From: JANNHP01 sp031404455
GTDB lineage: Bacteria; Planctomycetota; JAJSAM01; JAJVHW01
Direction: 5' to 3'
Assembly (NCBI GenBank): GCA_031404455.1
Contig: JANNHP010000337.1
Coordinates: forward strand, 1-5,818
DNA length: 5,818 nucleotides
Under the pieces are notes generated by a model. The model saw nothing but the letters and a program-made list of their open reading frames with translations. It had not been told where the DNA came from and made no database searches. Below are positions 1 through 5,818 of the stretch, in pieces. The translations under genes were made by a program, and so were the position numbers. Each line of letters opens with the position of its first letter. Position 1 is the first letter of the stretch.

Positions 1-1034
1 CGCACGGCCGAGAGCGCGTCCTTGCGCGACCGGCCCATCGCGAGGAGGACCGGCGACGGCTGCGGCGTGGACGCCGAGCACGCGGAGCCCGCCGACGCGT
101 CCACGCCCGCGCGGTCGAGCATCGCGAGGAGACGGTCGCTCTCGATGCCGTCGAAGTGCAGGTTCGACGTGCCGGGAACGCGCATAGCTGTGCCGTTGAC
201 GCTCACGCCGTCGAGCGCGCAGGTGAGCGCGCGTTCGAGACGGTCGCGCAGTTCGGCCACGTGCGCGTGATCGTCCGGCGTCAGAGCCGCGGCGGCGCGC
301 GCGGCGGTCGCGAACCCGGCGATCGCGGGAAGGGGCTCCGTCCCGGCGCGGCGATTGCCTTCGTGGTTCGACGGGAAGGGCGGCTTCCAGCGCGCGCCGT
401 CCTTGACGATCAGCGCGCCGGCGCCTTTCGGTCCGTGGACTTTGTGCGCGCTGACGGCGACGAGGTCGGCGCCTAGCGCGCGAACGTCGAGCGCGACCTT
501 TCCCGCCGCCTGCACCGCGTCGACGAGGAAAGTCACGCTGCGCGCGCGGCACGCCGCGGCCGTCTCCGCGACGGGTTGCAGCACGCCGGTCTCGCTGTTC
601 GCGGCCATGAGGCACGCGACAGCGGTGTCGTCGCGAAGCGCCGCCGCGAACTCGCCGGGATCGACGCGTCCGTCCTCGCGGGGCCGCACGAACGTGACCT
701 CGAGGTCGTCCCGCGCGCGCAGGAGCCGGTGGATGGCCGAGTGCTCGATGGCGCTCGACACCACGTGCTTCCGCGGTTCCGCCGCGACGAGCGCGCCGAG
801 CAGCCCGAGCCGGTCGGCCTCCGTGCCGCCGGACGTGAACACGGTCTCGGATGGTCGCACGCCCAGCCACGCGGCCACCGCCGCGCGCGACTCGCAGAGC
901 AGACGCGCCGCCGCGCGCCCCGCGGCGTGCAGCGACGAGGGATTGCCGTAGACGTCGTTCGCCTTCGCGATCGCGTCGATCACCTCGCGCAGCGGGCGGG
1001 TCGTGGCGTTGTTGTCGAGGTAGACGCGGTCCAT
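1..1034 (-). CDS. Cysteine desulfurase, NifS/IscS-type, 3' end cut by window edge
   Basis: This is a PLP-dependent class V aminotransferase-fold enzyme that takes sulfur from L-cysteine, leaving alanine and an enzyme-bound persulfide for Fe-S cluster or thiocofactor assembly in the cytosol. The translation opens with the family's typical MDRVYLDNNATT. It then shows the PLP-stacking His98 in IEHSAI, Asn146 in NSETG, Asp172 and Gln175 in DAVQAAGK, the Schiff-base Lys198 in SAHKVHGPKG, the RRAGTE motif and the persulfide Cys319 in SAGSACSAS, followed by PSPVLLAMG. Spacing matches E. coli IscS (His104, Asn155, Asp180, Gln183, Lys206, Cys328). The window holds 344 codons, so roughly 40-60 C-terminal residues are missing. 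One oddity is GTEADRL (Arg75), where relatives usually have Asn. The ATG has a poorly placed GGAG 16 nt upstream. An in-frame TTG at 1046 lies only 4 nt after that GGAG and would add four residues (MTPL). No isc or suf partner is visible. Whether it is the NifS, IscS or another group I enzyme cannot be settled here. Confidence 0.95.
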   Translation of the reverse strand, partial: MDRVYLDNNATTRPLREVIDAIAKANDVYGNPSSLHAAGRAAARLLCESRAAVAAWLGVRPSETVFTSGGTEADRLGLLGALVAAEPRKHVVSSAIEHSAIHRLLRARDDLEVTFVRPREDGRVDPGEFAAALRDDTAVACLMAANSETGVLQPVAETAAACRARSVTFLVDAVQAAGKVALDVRALGADLVAVSAHKVHGPKGAGALIVKDGARWKPPFPSNHEGNRRAGTEPLPAIAGFATAARAAAALTPDDHAHVAELRDRLERALTCALDGVSVNGTAMRVPGTSNLHFDGIESDRLLAMLDRAGVDASAGSACSASTPQPSPVLLAMGRSRKDALSAV

Positions 1035-1104
1035 GAGCGGGGTCAATTCTCTCCGCGCGAAGGCGCACCGGCCCTTGTAATCGTCCGCTCCGACAGGTCC
1101 CCGC
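1035..1104. promoter_or_regulatory. Divergent intergenic region with a possible -10 element for the M16 gene
   Basis: This 70-bp gap separates the divergently transcribed desulfurase and M16 genes and must contain or border both promoters, unless they lie inside coding sequence. On the plus strand, TGTAAT at 1076-1081 matches five of six bases of the sigma-70 -10 consensus and would place a transcript start near 1088, giving a very short leader. No recognisable -35 lies at the right distance, so the call is weak. On the minus strand, GGAG at 1054-1051 is the only Shine-Dalgarno-like sequence. I see no clear operator palindrome or riboswitch. Confidence 0.25.
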
Positions 1105-4101
1105 ATGAGGTGCATCTTGAAGTGGACTCCCGGTCTCGTCCTCGTCGCCGCGGCGTTCGCCGTGTCGTGCAGCAGTCCGCCCGCGCCCGTCGCCGACGAT
1201 CGGGAGCCCGCCAAGGCGCCGCTCTCGCAGGTTCCCGACGCGCCCGCGGCCCCGGCGATGCCCGCTGGATCGGGCGTCTCGGTCGTCCCCGGCGACCCGA
1301 TGGGCGTCGTCGTGAAGAAGCTCGCGAACGGGCTGACGCTGATGGTCTGCGAGAACCACGAGGAGCCGCGAGCGGAGTGCTGGATCACCACGCGTGCGGG
1401 CAGCGCCAAGGACCCGGCCGACGCGACCGGCCTCGCGCACTACCTCGAGCACATGAACTTCAAGGGCACGTCGAAGCTCGGGACGATGGACTGGGCGAAG
1501 GAGAAGCCGCACCTCGATCGCATCACCGAGATCTACGACGAGCTCTTCGCGACGACCGACCCTGCCAAGCGCGCCGAACTCTACAAGGCGATCGACGCCG
1601 AGAACGTGGCGGCGAGCGGGTTCGAGGTGCCGAACGAGATCGACTCGCTCTACGACGGCCTCGGCTTCCGCGGGACGAACGCCTTCACCAACACCGACCA
1701 GACGAGCTACACGGTCAACATCCCCGCGAACCGCATCGACACTTGGGCCGCGATCGAGTTCGAGCGCTTCACCGATCCGGTCTACCGCCTCTTCCAGACG
1801 GAGCTCGAGGCCGTCTACGAGGAGAAGAACCGCGCGATGGACAACCCCGCGTGGGCGGACCACGAGGCGAAGCTCCTCGCCCTCTACCCCGATCATCCGT
1901 ACGGCACGCAGACGACGATCGGCACCACGCAGCACCTGAAGAACCCGTCGCTGACGAAGATCTACGACTACTTCCACAAGTGGTACGTGCCCGGAAACAT
2001 GATCGTCGCGGTGTCGGGCGACTTCAAGGCCGCGGACGCGATCGCCGTCCTGGAGAAGCGCTTCGGCGCCTTCCCGGCGAAGCCGGTTCCGCCGGACCCG
2101 GTCCACCAGATGGCGCCGCTCGAGGGAGTGACGCGGGTCGAGCTCCGGTTCGAGGCGCAGGAGCAGGTGCAGATCGCGTGGCGCACCGTGCCGCCGACGC
2201 ACGGGGACGCCGACGCCCTGAAGCTCGCCGACATGATGCTCGCGAACGGGAGCACGGGCCTCATCGACGTCAACGTGAACCAGAAGCAGGTGCTCCAGAA
2301 CGGCGGCGCCAGCCCCGAGTTCCTCGTCGAGGGCGGCTGCGAGACGATGGTGGGAGTGGCGAAGAACGGCCAGCCGCTCGAGGAGGTCGAGAAGATCCTG
2401 CTCGAGCAGATGGAGCTCCTGAAGTCGGGCGCCTTCGACGAAGAGGACATGAAGGGCGCCCTGACGCAGTTCGAGATCGGCGACAAGCAGGGACTCGAGT
2501 CGAACCGCAACCGCGTGTCGTCGATGACCGAGGCCTTCATCCACGCGCAGCCGTGGGCGTGGAAGGTCAACGAGATCGAGCGCATGCGCCGTCTCTCGAA
2601 GGACGACGTCGTCAAGGCGGCGCAGAAGTACTTCGGCCCGGACTACGTCGTCGTCTACCGCCGCACCGGCAAGCCCGAGATCCCGAAGATCGAGAAGCCG
2701 GGTTTCACGCCCGTGAAGATCGACGCGTCGCGGCACTCGCCCTTCTACCAGGCGCTCCTCGCCGAGCCCGCGGCGCCGCTCGAGCCGCGCTTCCTCGAGG
2801 CGGGGCGCGACTACAAGTCGAAGGACCTGAAGTCCGGTCAGCTCGTCTGGGCGAAGAACCCCGCGAACGACCTCTTCCAGATCGGCTTCGCGTTCGAGGT
2901 CGGGACGGACAACGATCCGCGCCTCGCACTCGCGCTGTCGCTCCTCGAGTTCGGCGGCGCCGGCGACCTCGACGCGCTCGAACTGAAGCGGAAGCTCTAC
3001 TCCATCGGCTCGTCGATGTCGGCGGGCGCCGGACGCCAGGAAGCCGTCGTCACCGTCACCGGACTCGACGCGAACCTCGAAGAGAGCCTCGCCCTGCTCC
3101 GCGAGCACTTCGCGAAGCCGACGGGCGCGTCGCAGGCCGACCTCGACAAGCTCGTCGAGCGGATCGTCGGCGCGAGGGCGAAGCAGAAGATCGACGCGCG
3201 CGCCATCAACGGCGCGCTCGGGGGCTTTGCCCAGCGCGGCGCGGACAGCGACTTCCTGCGCCAGCCGACGAACGAGACGCTCAAGGCCTTCCGCGCGGAC
3301 GACCTCCTCGCGGCGGCGCGCGACCTCTGGAACTACTCGCGCAAGGTGCAGTACGTCGGCACGCGGACGATCGACGAGGTTGCGAAGCTCGTCGATCTCC
3401 CGCCGCTCTCGGGCGGGTTCGAGACGCTGAAGCCGGCACCGGCGCGCACGGCGCTGCGCCTAGTCGTCCCCGAGAAGCCGCGCATCCTCTTCGTCGACAA
3501 GCAGTCGGCGCAGACGCAGGTGACGCTCCTCTTTCCGGACGGCAGGTACGACCGTCCGGCGGTGCCCACGCACCGTGTCTACAACGAGTACATGAGCGGC
3601 TCGATGGGCGCCGTGGTCTTCCAGGAGATCCGCGAGTCGCGCGCGCTCGCGTATGCCGCCGACACCTCCTACCGGGACGCTTCGTGGAAGGAAGACGACA
3701 ACCTGTTCATGGGCGTCCTCGGCACGCAGGCCGACAAGACGCTCGACGCGATCGACGTGCTCATGCGCATCGTGAAGGAGATGCCGGCCGCGGAGGTCCG
3801 TATGACGAACGCGAAGCGCACGATCGACGAGACCTATCGCTCGGCGCGCGTCGGCTTCCGCATGATCCCCTCCGTCGTCCTCGGATGGTGGCGCCAGGGC
3901 CTCGACGGCGATCCGCGTCCGTGGAACTGGGAACAGGTGAAGAAGATGACGCTCGCGGACCTCGTGACGTTCTCGTCGCGGTGGAAGTCGATGCCCTACA
4001 CGATCACGATCGTGGGCGACAAGTCGCGGTTCGACATGGCCAAGCTTGCGCAGTTCGGCGAGGTCGTCGAGATGAAGCCCGACGAGCTCTTCGCCTGGTG
4101 A
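1105..4101 (+). CDS. M16 (insulinase/pitrilysin) family zinc metallopeptidase, predicted lipoprotein
   Basis: This is a 998-residue two-halved M16 protease. Residues 1-22 form a signal peptide with a hydrophobic core (LVLVAAAFAV) and lipobox AVSC, so Cys22 is the likely lipidated residue. Ser follows it, which fits outer-membrane retention under the E. coli rule. A Pro/Ala-rich linker (about 23-62) leads to the catalytic domain (about 66-250). The inverted zinc motif is HYLEH at 112-116: His112 and His116 bind zinc and Glu115 is the catalytic base. Glu240 in AVYEEKNR is the probable third ligand, with Glu233 as the conserved second glutamate. Spacing from His116 to Glu240 is 124 residues against 77 in E. 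coli pitrilysin, because of an insertion. A first M16_C-like domain spans about 272-455. The second half (about 565-985) has no HxxEH, as is usual for the non-catalytic half, but keeps the FQEIRESRALAY segment (839-850). It probably degrades peptides in the periplasm; the substrate is unknown. The start is ambiguous between ATG 1105 and TTG 1117, the latter giving M-K-W plus a better-spaced ribosome site. It may be co-transcribed with the downstream glycosyltransferase. Confidence 0.95.
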   Translation: MRCILKWTPGLVLVAAAFAVSCSSPPAPVADDREPAKAPLSQVPDAPAAPAMPAGSGVSVVPGDPMGVVVKKLANGLTLMVCENHEEPRAECWITTRAGSAKDPADATGLAHYLEHMNFKGTSKLGTMDWAKEKPHLDRITEIYDELFATTDPAKRAELYKAIDAENVAASGFEVPNEIDSLYDGLGFRGTNAFTNTDQTSYTVNIPANRIDTWAAIEFERFTDPVYRLFQTELEAVYEEKNRAMDNPAWADHEAKLLALYPDHPYGTQTTIGTTQHLKNPSLTKIYDYFHKWYVPGNMIVAVSGDFKAADAIAVLEKRFGAFPAKPVPPDPVHQMAPLEGVTRVELRFEAQEQVQIAWRTVPPTHGDADALKLADMMLANGSTGLIDVNVNQKQVLQNGGASPEFLVEGGCETMVGVAKNGQPLEEVEKILLEQMELLKSGAFDEEDMKGALTQFEIGDKQGLESNRNRVSSMTEAFIHAQPWAWKVNEIERMRRLSKDDVVKAAQKYFGPDYVVVYRRTGKPEIPKIEKPGFTPVKIDASRHSPFYQALLAEPAAPLEPRFLEAGRDYKSKDLKSGQLVWAKNPANDLFQIGFAFEVGTDNDPRLALALSLLEFGGAGDLDALELKRKLYSIGSSMSAGAGRQEAVVTVTGLDANLEESLALLREHFAKPTGASQADLDKLVERIVGARAKQKIDARAINGALGGFAQRGADSDFLRQPTNETLKAFRADDLLAAARDLWNYSRKVQYVGTRTIDEVAKLVDLPPLSGGFETLKPAPARTALRLVVPEKPRILFVDKQSAQTQVTLLFPDGRYDRPAVPTHRVYNEYMSGSMGAVVFQEIRESRALAYAADTSYRDASWKEDDNLFMGVLGTQADKTLDAIDVLMRIVKEMPAAEVRMTNAKRTIDETYRSARVGFRMIPSVVLGWWRQGLDGDPRPWNWEQVKKMTLADLVTFSSRWKSMPYTITIVGDKSRFDMAKLAQFGEVVEMKPDELFAW
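1107..1112 (+). promoter_or_regulatory. Ribosome-binding site favouring a TTG start at 1117
   Basis: GAGGTG overlaps the last base of the ATG at 1105-1107, and its GAGG core ends six bases before an in-frame TTG at 1117-1119. The ATG itself has only a partial CAGG/AGGT (1094-1098) in front of it. Starting at the TTG would remove four residues (MRCI) and give a signal peptide beginning M-K-W, with the lipid-carrying cysteine at position 18. Both starts yield a working lipoprotein signal, so sequence alone does not decide between them. Confidence 0.4.
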
Positions 4102-4112
4102 CATCCGGGATC

Positions 4113-4119
4113 GGAGAAG
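4113..4119 (+). promoter_or_regulatory. Shine-Dalgarno-like GGAGAAG upstream of the glycosyltransferase
   Basis: GGAGAAG lies 12 bases after the M16 stop codon and is the only good ribosome-binding sequence in the gap. It is about 50 bases ahead of the first conventional in-frame start (GTG 4172), too far to serve it. In the glycosyltransferase frame the codons it could serve are ATC at 4121 or CTG at 4130, neither of which is a common start. It suggests that translation begins upstream of 4172. Confidence 0.4.
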
Positions 4120-4149
4120 CATCGCGCGGCTGAAGGACCCCCGCATCGT

Positions 4150-4171
4150 CGCCGCCGCTCTCGCGGCGGCG
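4150..4171 (+). repeat. Perfect 9-bp GC inverted repeat with TCTC loop
   Basis: CGCCGCCGC at 4150-4158 pairs perfectly with GCGGCGGCG at 4163-4171 across a four-base TCTC loop, all G:C pairs. It ends one base before the GTG at 4172. No T-run follows, so it does not look like an intrinsic terminator. In the glycosyltransferase frame these bases encode an Ala-rich run (AAALAAA) that would form the first membrane helix, so the symmetry may simply come from GC-rich alanine codons. If it folds in mRNA it would block initiation at GTG 4172. Confidence 0.5.
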
Positions 4172-5614
4172 GTGCGCGCGCTCGTCAACTGGCAGGCGTG
4201 GCAGCGCAACTCGATCGTGAGGACGCCGCGGCTCGACGCCGAGTACTACCTCGCGTGGGCGGGCGACATCGCCTCGGGCGACCTGTTCGGGCGCACGGGA
4301 ACGCTCGGCGGCGAGCCGTTCCTGCTCAATCCGCTGTACGCGTACGCGATCGCACCTCTCGTGCGCGTGTTCGGCGCGACGCCGGCGCCGGTGCTCGTGT
4401 TGCAGACGATCCTCGCGGCGGGGACGGCGGCACTCGCCGCGGCGGCCGCGAGACGCTGGGCCGGGAACACGGCCGCGTGGATCGCGGGACTGGCAGTCGC
4501 GTTCTCGACGGCGCTGACGCACCTCGACGGATACGTCTCGGTGTCGGGCCTCGCCGCGTTCCTCGTGGCGGGGACGTGCTTCGCGTGCGCGCCGCGAGAC
4601 GGTACCGACGGTGCGCGGCGTCCGCTCGTCGCCGGCGTGTGGCTCGGGCTCTCCGCGCTCGCGCGCCCGGTGGCGCTCTTCGCGCTGCCGTTCGTCGCGT
4701 GGCTCTTCGCGACGCGCACTGACCGGAAGGCTCGCGCCGTCGCCGCCGTGCTGCTGCCGTTCGCGCTCTGCGCCGCGCTGTCGTTCGCGCGCAACGCGGC
4801 GGTGTCGGGCGAGCGCGTCGTCTTCACCGCGGCGAACGGACAGAACCTCTATCTCGGCAACAACCCCGAGGCGCGCCGCCTCCGCGCGATGTTCACGGAC
4901 GAGTTCCGTTTCGCGCCGCGCGAGATGCACGAGGACGCGAAGTTCCGCGTGGCGTCCGAGATCTCGCGCGAGCCGGCGCGCAGCGAGATCTCGGACTGGT
5001 ACGCGGCGCTCGCCGTCCGTGAGATCGGCGAGAACCCGGGCGCGTCGCTCGCGTGGTACGGCGAGAAGCTGCGGTGGTTCTTCTCCCCGGAGGAGCCGGC
5101 GTCGAGCGCCGACCTCGACTACGACCGCACGCTCACGCCGATGCTCCGCCTCGCGTTCGTGCCGACGTGGCTCCTCGCCGCGTTCGCCGTCGCGGGCGCG
5201 GTCGCGTGCCGCGCGCGGCGCGATCTCCTCCTCGGTCCGGGCGCGATCGTCCTCGCGCACGTCCTTGCGTCGACGCTCGCCTTCCCGCTCTCGCACTACC
5301 GCAGCCCTGCGATCCCGGCGATGGCGATCCTCGCCGCTTGCGGCGTCGCAGCGGCGATCGACGGGCTGAGATCCGGCGCGGGCCGTGTGTTCGCGGTCGT
5401 CGTCGTGACCGCTGGGATCTTGGCCGCCGCGGGTTCGATCGGGCCGCAGCCCGCGTACCGTCGCGATCAGCTCCTCGTCAACGCGGGCGTCGCCGATCTC
5501 CACCGCAACGACCTCGATTCGGCCGAGCGCAACGCGCGTGCTGCGCTCGCGCTCCAGCCGGCGTGGCTGGGCGCGGTCGGGGGGATGATGGAGGTCGGGG
5601 CGGGAGGGCCGTGA
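4172..5614 (+). CDS. GT-C/GT39-type membrane glycosyltransferase with short TPR-like tail
   Basis: This is a polytopic inner-membrane protein resembling the ArnT/PMT-like (GT39) glycosyltransferases, which transfer sugars from polyprenyl-phosphate donors on the outer face of the membrane. Numbered from GTG 4172 it has 480 residues. The first periplasmic loop carries LDAEYY (Asp22, Glu24), the place where GT-C enzymes keep their catalytic acidic residues, then NPLYAYAIAPL (53-63). Hydrophobic segments lie near 73-93, 99-118, 121-139, 153-178, 187-206, 328-346, 352-371, 379-396 and 405-423. A soluble loop (about 207-325) begins with NLYLGNNPEA, and HYRSPAIPAMAI (375-386) is the R-x-P-x-x-P motif usual in this group. 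Residues 434-467 resemble a single TPR, after which the protein ends abruptly in GGMMEVGAGGP. The frame is open from 4076, and an Ala-rich hydrophobic stretch just upstream of the GTG looks like the missing first helix. The true start may therefore be near 4121-4130 (494-497 residues). The acceptor is unknown: lipid A, protein or another glycan are all possible. It follows the M16 gene on the same strand and may share its transcript. Confidence 0.85.
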   Translation: MRALVNWQAWQRNSIVRTPRLDAEYYLAWAGDIASGDLFGRTGTLGGEPFLLNPLYAYAIAPLVRVFGATPAPVLVLQTILAAGTAALAAAAARRWAGNTAAWIAGLAVAFSTALTHLDGYVSVSGLAAFLVAGTCFACAPRDGTDGARRPLVAGVWLGLSALARPVALFALPFVAWLFATRTDRKARAVAAVLLPFALCAALSFARNAAVSGERVVFTAANGQNLYLGNNPEARRLRAMFTDEFRFAPREMHEDAKFRVASEISREPARSEISDWYAALAVREIGENPGASLAWYGEKLRWFFSPEEPASSADLDYDRTLTPMLRLAFVPTWLLAAFAVAGAVACRARRDLLLGPGAIVLAHVLASTLAFPLSHYRSPAIPAMAILAACGVAAAIDGLRSGAGRVFAVVVVTAGILAAAGSIGPQPAYRRDQLLVNAGVADLHRNDLDSAERNARAALALQPAWLGAVGGMMEVGAGGP

Positions 5615-5624
5615 ACCGGACTCG

Positions 5625-5818
5625 CTACTTCGCCGGCCGTTCCCGCTCCGCCGCCAGCACCTCGGCGACGTCCGCCGCGAACGCCTTCGCCGCCGCGTCG
5701 AGCCCCGTCTTCAGGGCCCGGACGACCGCCCCCGGGTTCCGGGCCGCGGCCTTCTCCGTCCGGGCGTAGGTCCGCCGGAGGATCTCCTCCCCGTCCGAGA
5801 CCCGCACGAGGACGACGC
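5625..5818 (-). CDS. C-terminal fragment of an unidentified protein, possibly an envelope transport auxiliary lipoprotein
   Basis: The last 63 codons of a minus-strand gene are present; it enters from the right edge still open and stops at TAG (5627-5625). The visible part reads VVLVRVSDGEEILRRTYA, which looks like the end of a beta sheet with a turn. It is followed by a long Ala-rich amphipathic helix (about residues 28-56, VVRALKTGLDAAAKAFAADV) and a charged tail ending ERPAK. The arrangement of strand, D-G-x-x-L turn, short polar stretch and final helix recalls the C-terminus of PqiC-like ABC-transport auxiliary lipoproteins, but this is a weak resemblance without a diagnostic motif. A GTG at 5807 could be a start, but the codons upstream continue the same strand pattern, so I treat the gene as truncated by the window. 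It is convergent with the glycosyltransferase, only 10 bases from its stop, with no terminator hairpin in the gap. Confidence 0.6.
   Translation of the reverse strand, partial: VVLVRVSDGEEILRRTYARTEKAAARNPGAVVRALKTGLDAAAKAFAADVAEVLAAERERPAK

Noticed and set aside
1968..2615. A 215-codon minus-strand open frame inside the M16 gene
   Set aside because: It is Ser-rich, with no domain or signal, and is exactly antisense to the conserved M16 domains. It is a shadow of the real gene.
576..4133. A very long plus-strand open frame (1185 codons) running across the desulfurase and M16 genes
   Set aside because: It overlaps two well-supported genes in another frame or strand, and its translation is dominated by Arg, Gly, Ala and Pro with no domain pattern. 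Stop codons are rare in off-frames of GC-rich genes, which explains it.
4098..4133. A GTG overlapping the M16 stop (GTGA) as a translationally coupled start for the next gene
   Set aside because: In that frame the reading ends after 11 codons at TGA 4131-4133, so it cannot start the glycosyltransferase without a frameshift.
4150..4171. The GC hairpin as an intrinsic terminator between the M16 and glycosyltransferase genes
   Set aside because: No T-rich tract follows, and the bases probably encode part of the first membrane helix of the glycosyltransferase.
3460..4209. A 249-codon minus-strand open frame across the M16 end and the glycosyltransferase start
   Set aside because: The composition is Arg/His/Leu-rich with no family signature, and it opposes the conserved C-terminal M16 domain.
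4004..5503. A 499-codon minus-strand open frame opposite the glycosyltransferase
   Set aside because: The translation is extremely rich in Arg, Glu and Ala, has no recognisable fold, and lies antisense to a gene with clear membrane helices and family motifs. It is a GC-content shadow.
5615..5624. A bidirectional terminator between the convergent genes
   Set aside because: The gap is only 10 bases, with no stable stem and no T-run on either strand.

Overview
The window is a GC-rich bacterial stretch; by eye, codons end overwhelmingly in G or C. It carries four protein genes and almost no free intergenic space. A predicted lipoprotein with a +2 serine suggests a diderm (outer-membrane) bacterium. 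The M16 subfamily with a long insertion and the GT39-type transferase with a TPR-like tail recall Planctomycetota, 'Candidatus Eisenbacteria' and similar GC-rich lineages. That placement is an impression from protein style and was not tested.

Layout: (1) Positions 1-1034, minus strand, hold most of a NifS/IscS-type cysteine desulfurase; its last few dozen codons lie beyond the left edge. (2) A 70-bp divergent intergenic region follows (1035-1104). (3) Positions 1105-4101, plus strand, encode a complete 998-residue predicted lipoprotein of the M16 (insulinase/pitrilysin) metallopeptidase family, with an HxxEH zinc site and an apparently inactive second half. (4) After a 70-bp gap that is probably partly coding, positions 4172-5614 (possibly starting earlier) encode a polytopic GT-C/GT39-type glycosyltransferase that ends in one TPR-like repeat and an abrupt Gly-rich tail. 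(5) Ten bases later, convergent on the minus strand, is the C-terminal end of an unidentified protein (5625-5818), whose beginning lies beyond the right edge.

The M16 and glycosyltransferase genes lie head to tail with no recognisable terminator between them and may be co-transcribed. Their predicted products both belong to the cell envelope. The desulfurase is a housekeeping sulfur-mobilising enzyme; it is transcribed divergently and shows no evident functional link.

I see no RNA genes, CRISPR array, insertion sequence or mobile element, and no clear new system. The points worth a second look are the large insertion inside the M16 zinc-site spacing, the absence of a convincing conventional start for the glycosyltransferase, a perfect GC hairpin abutting its first GTG, and better-spaced alternative TTG starts for both divergent genes.
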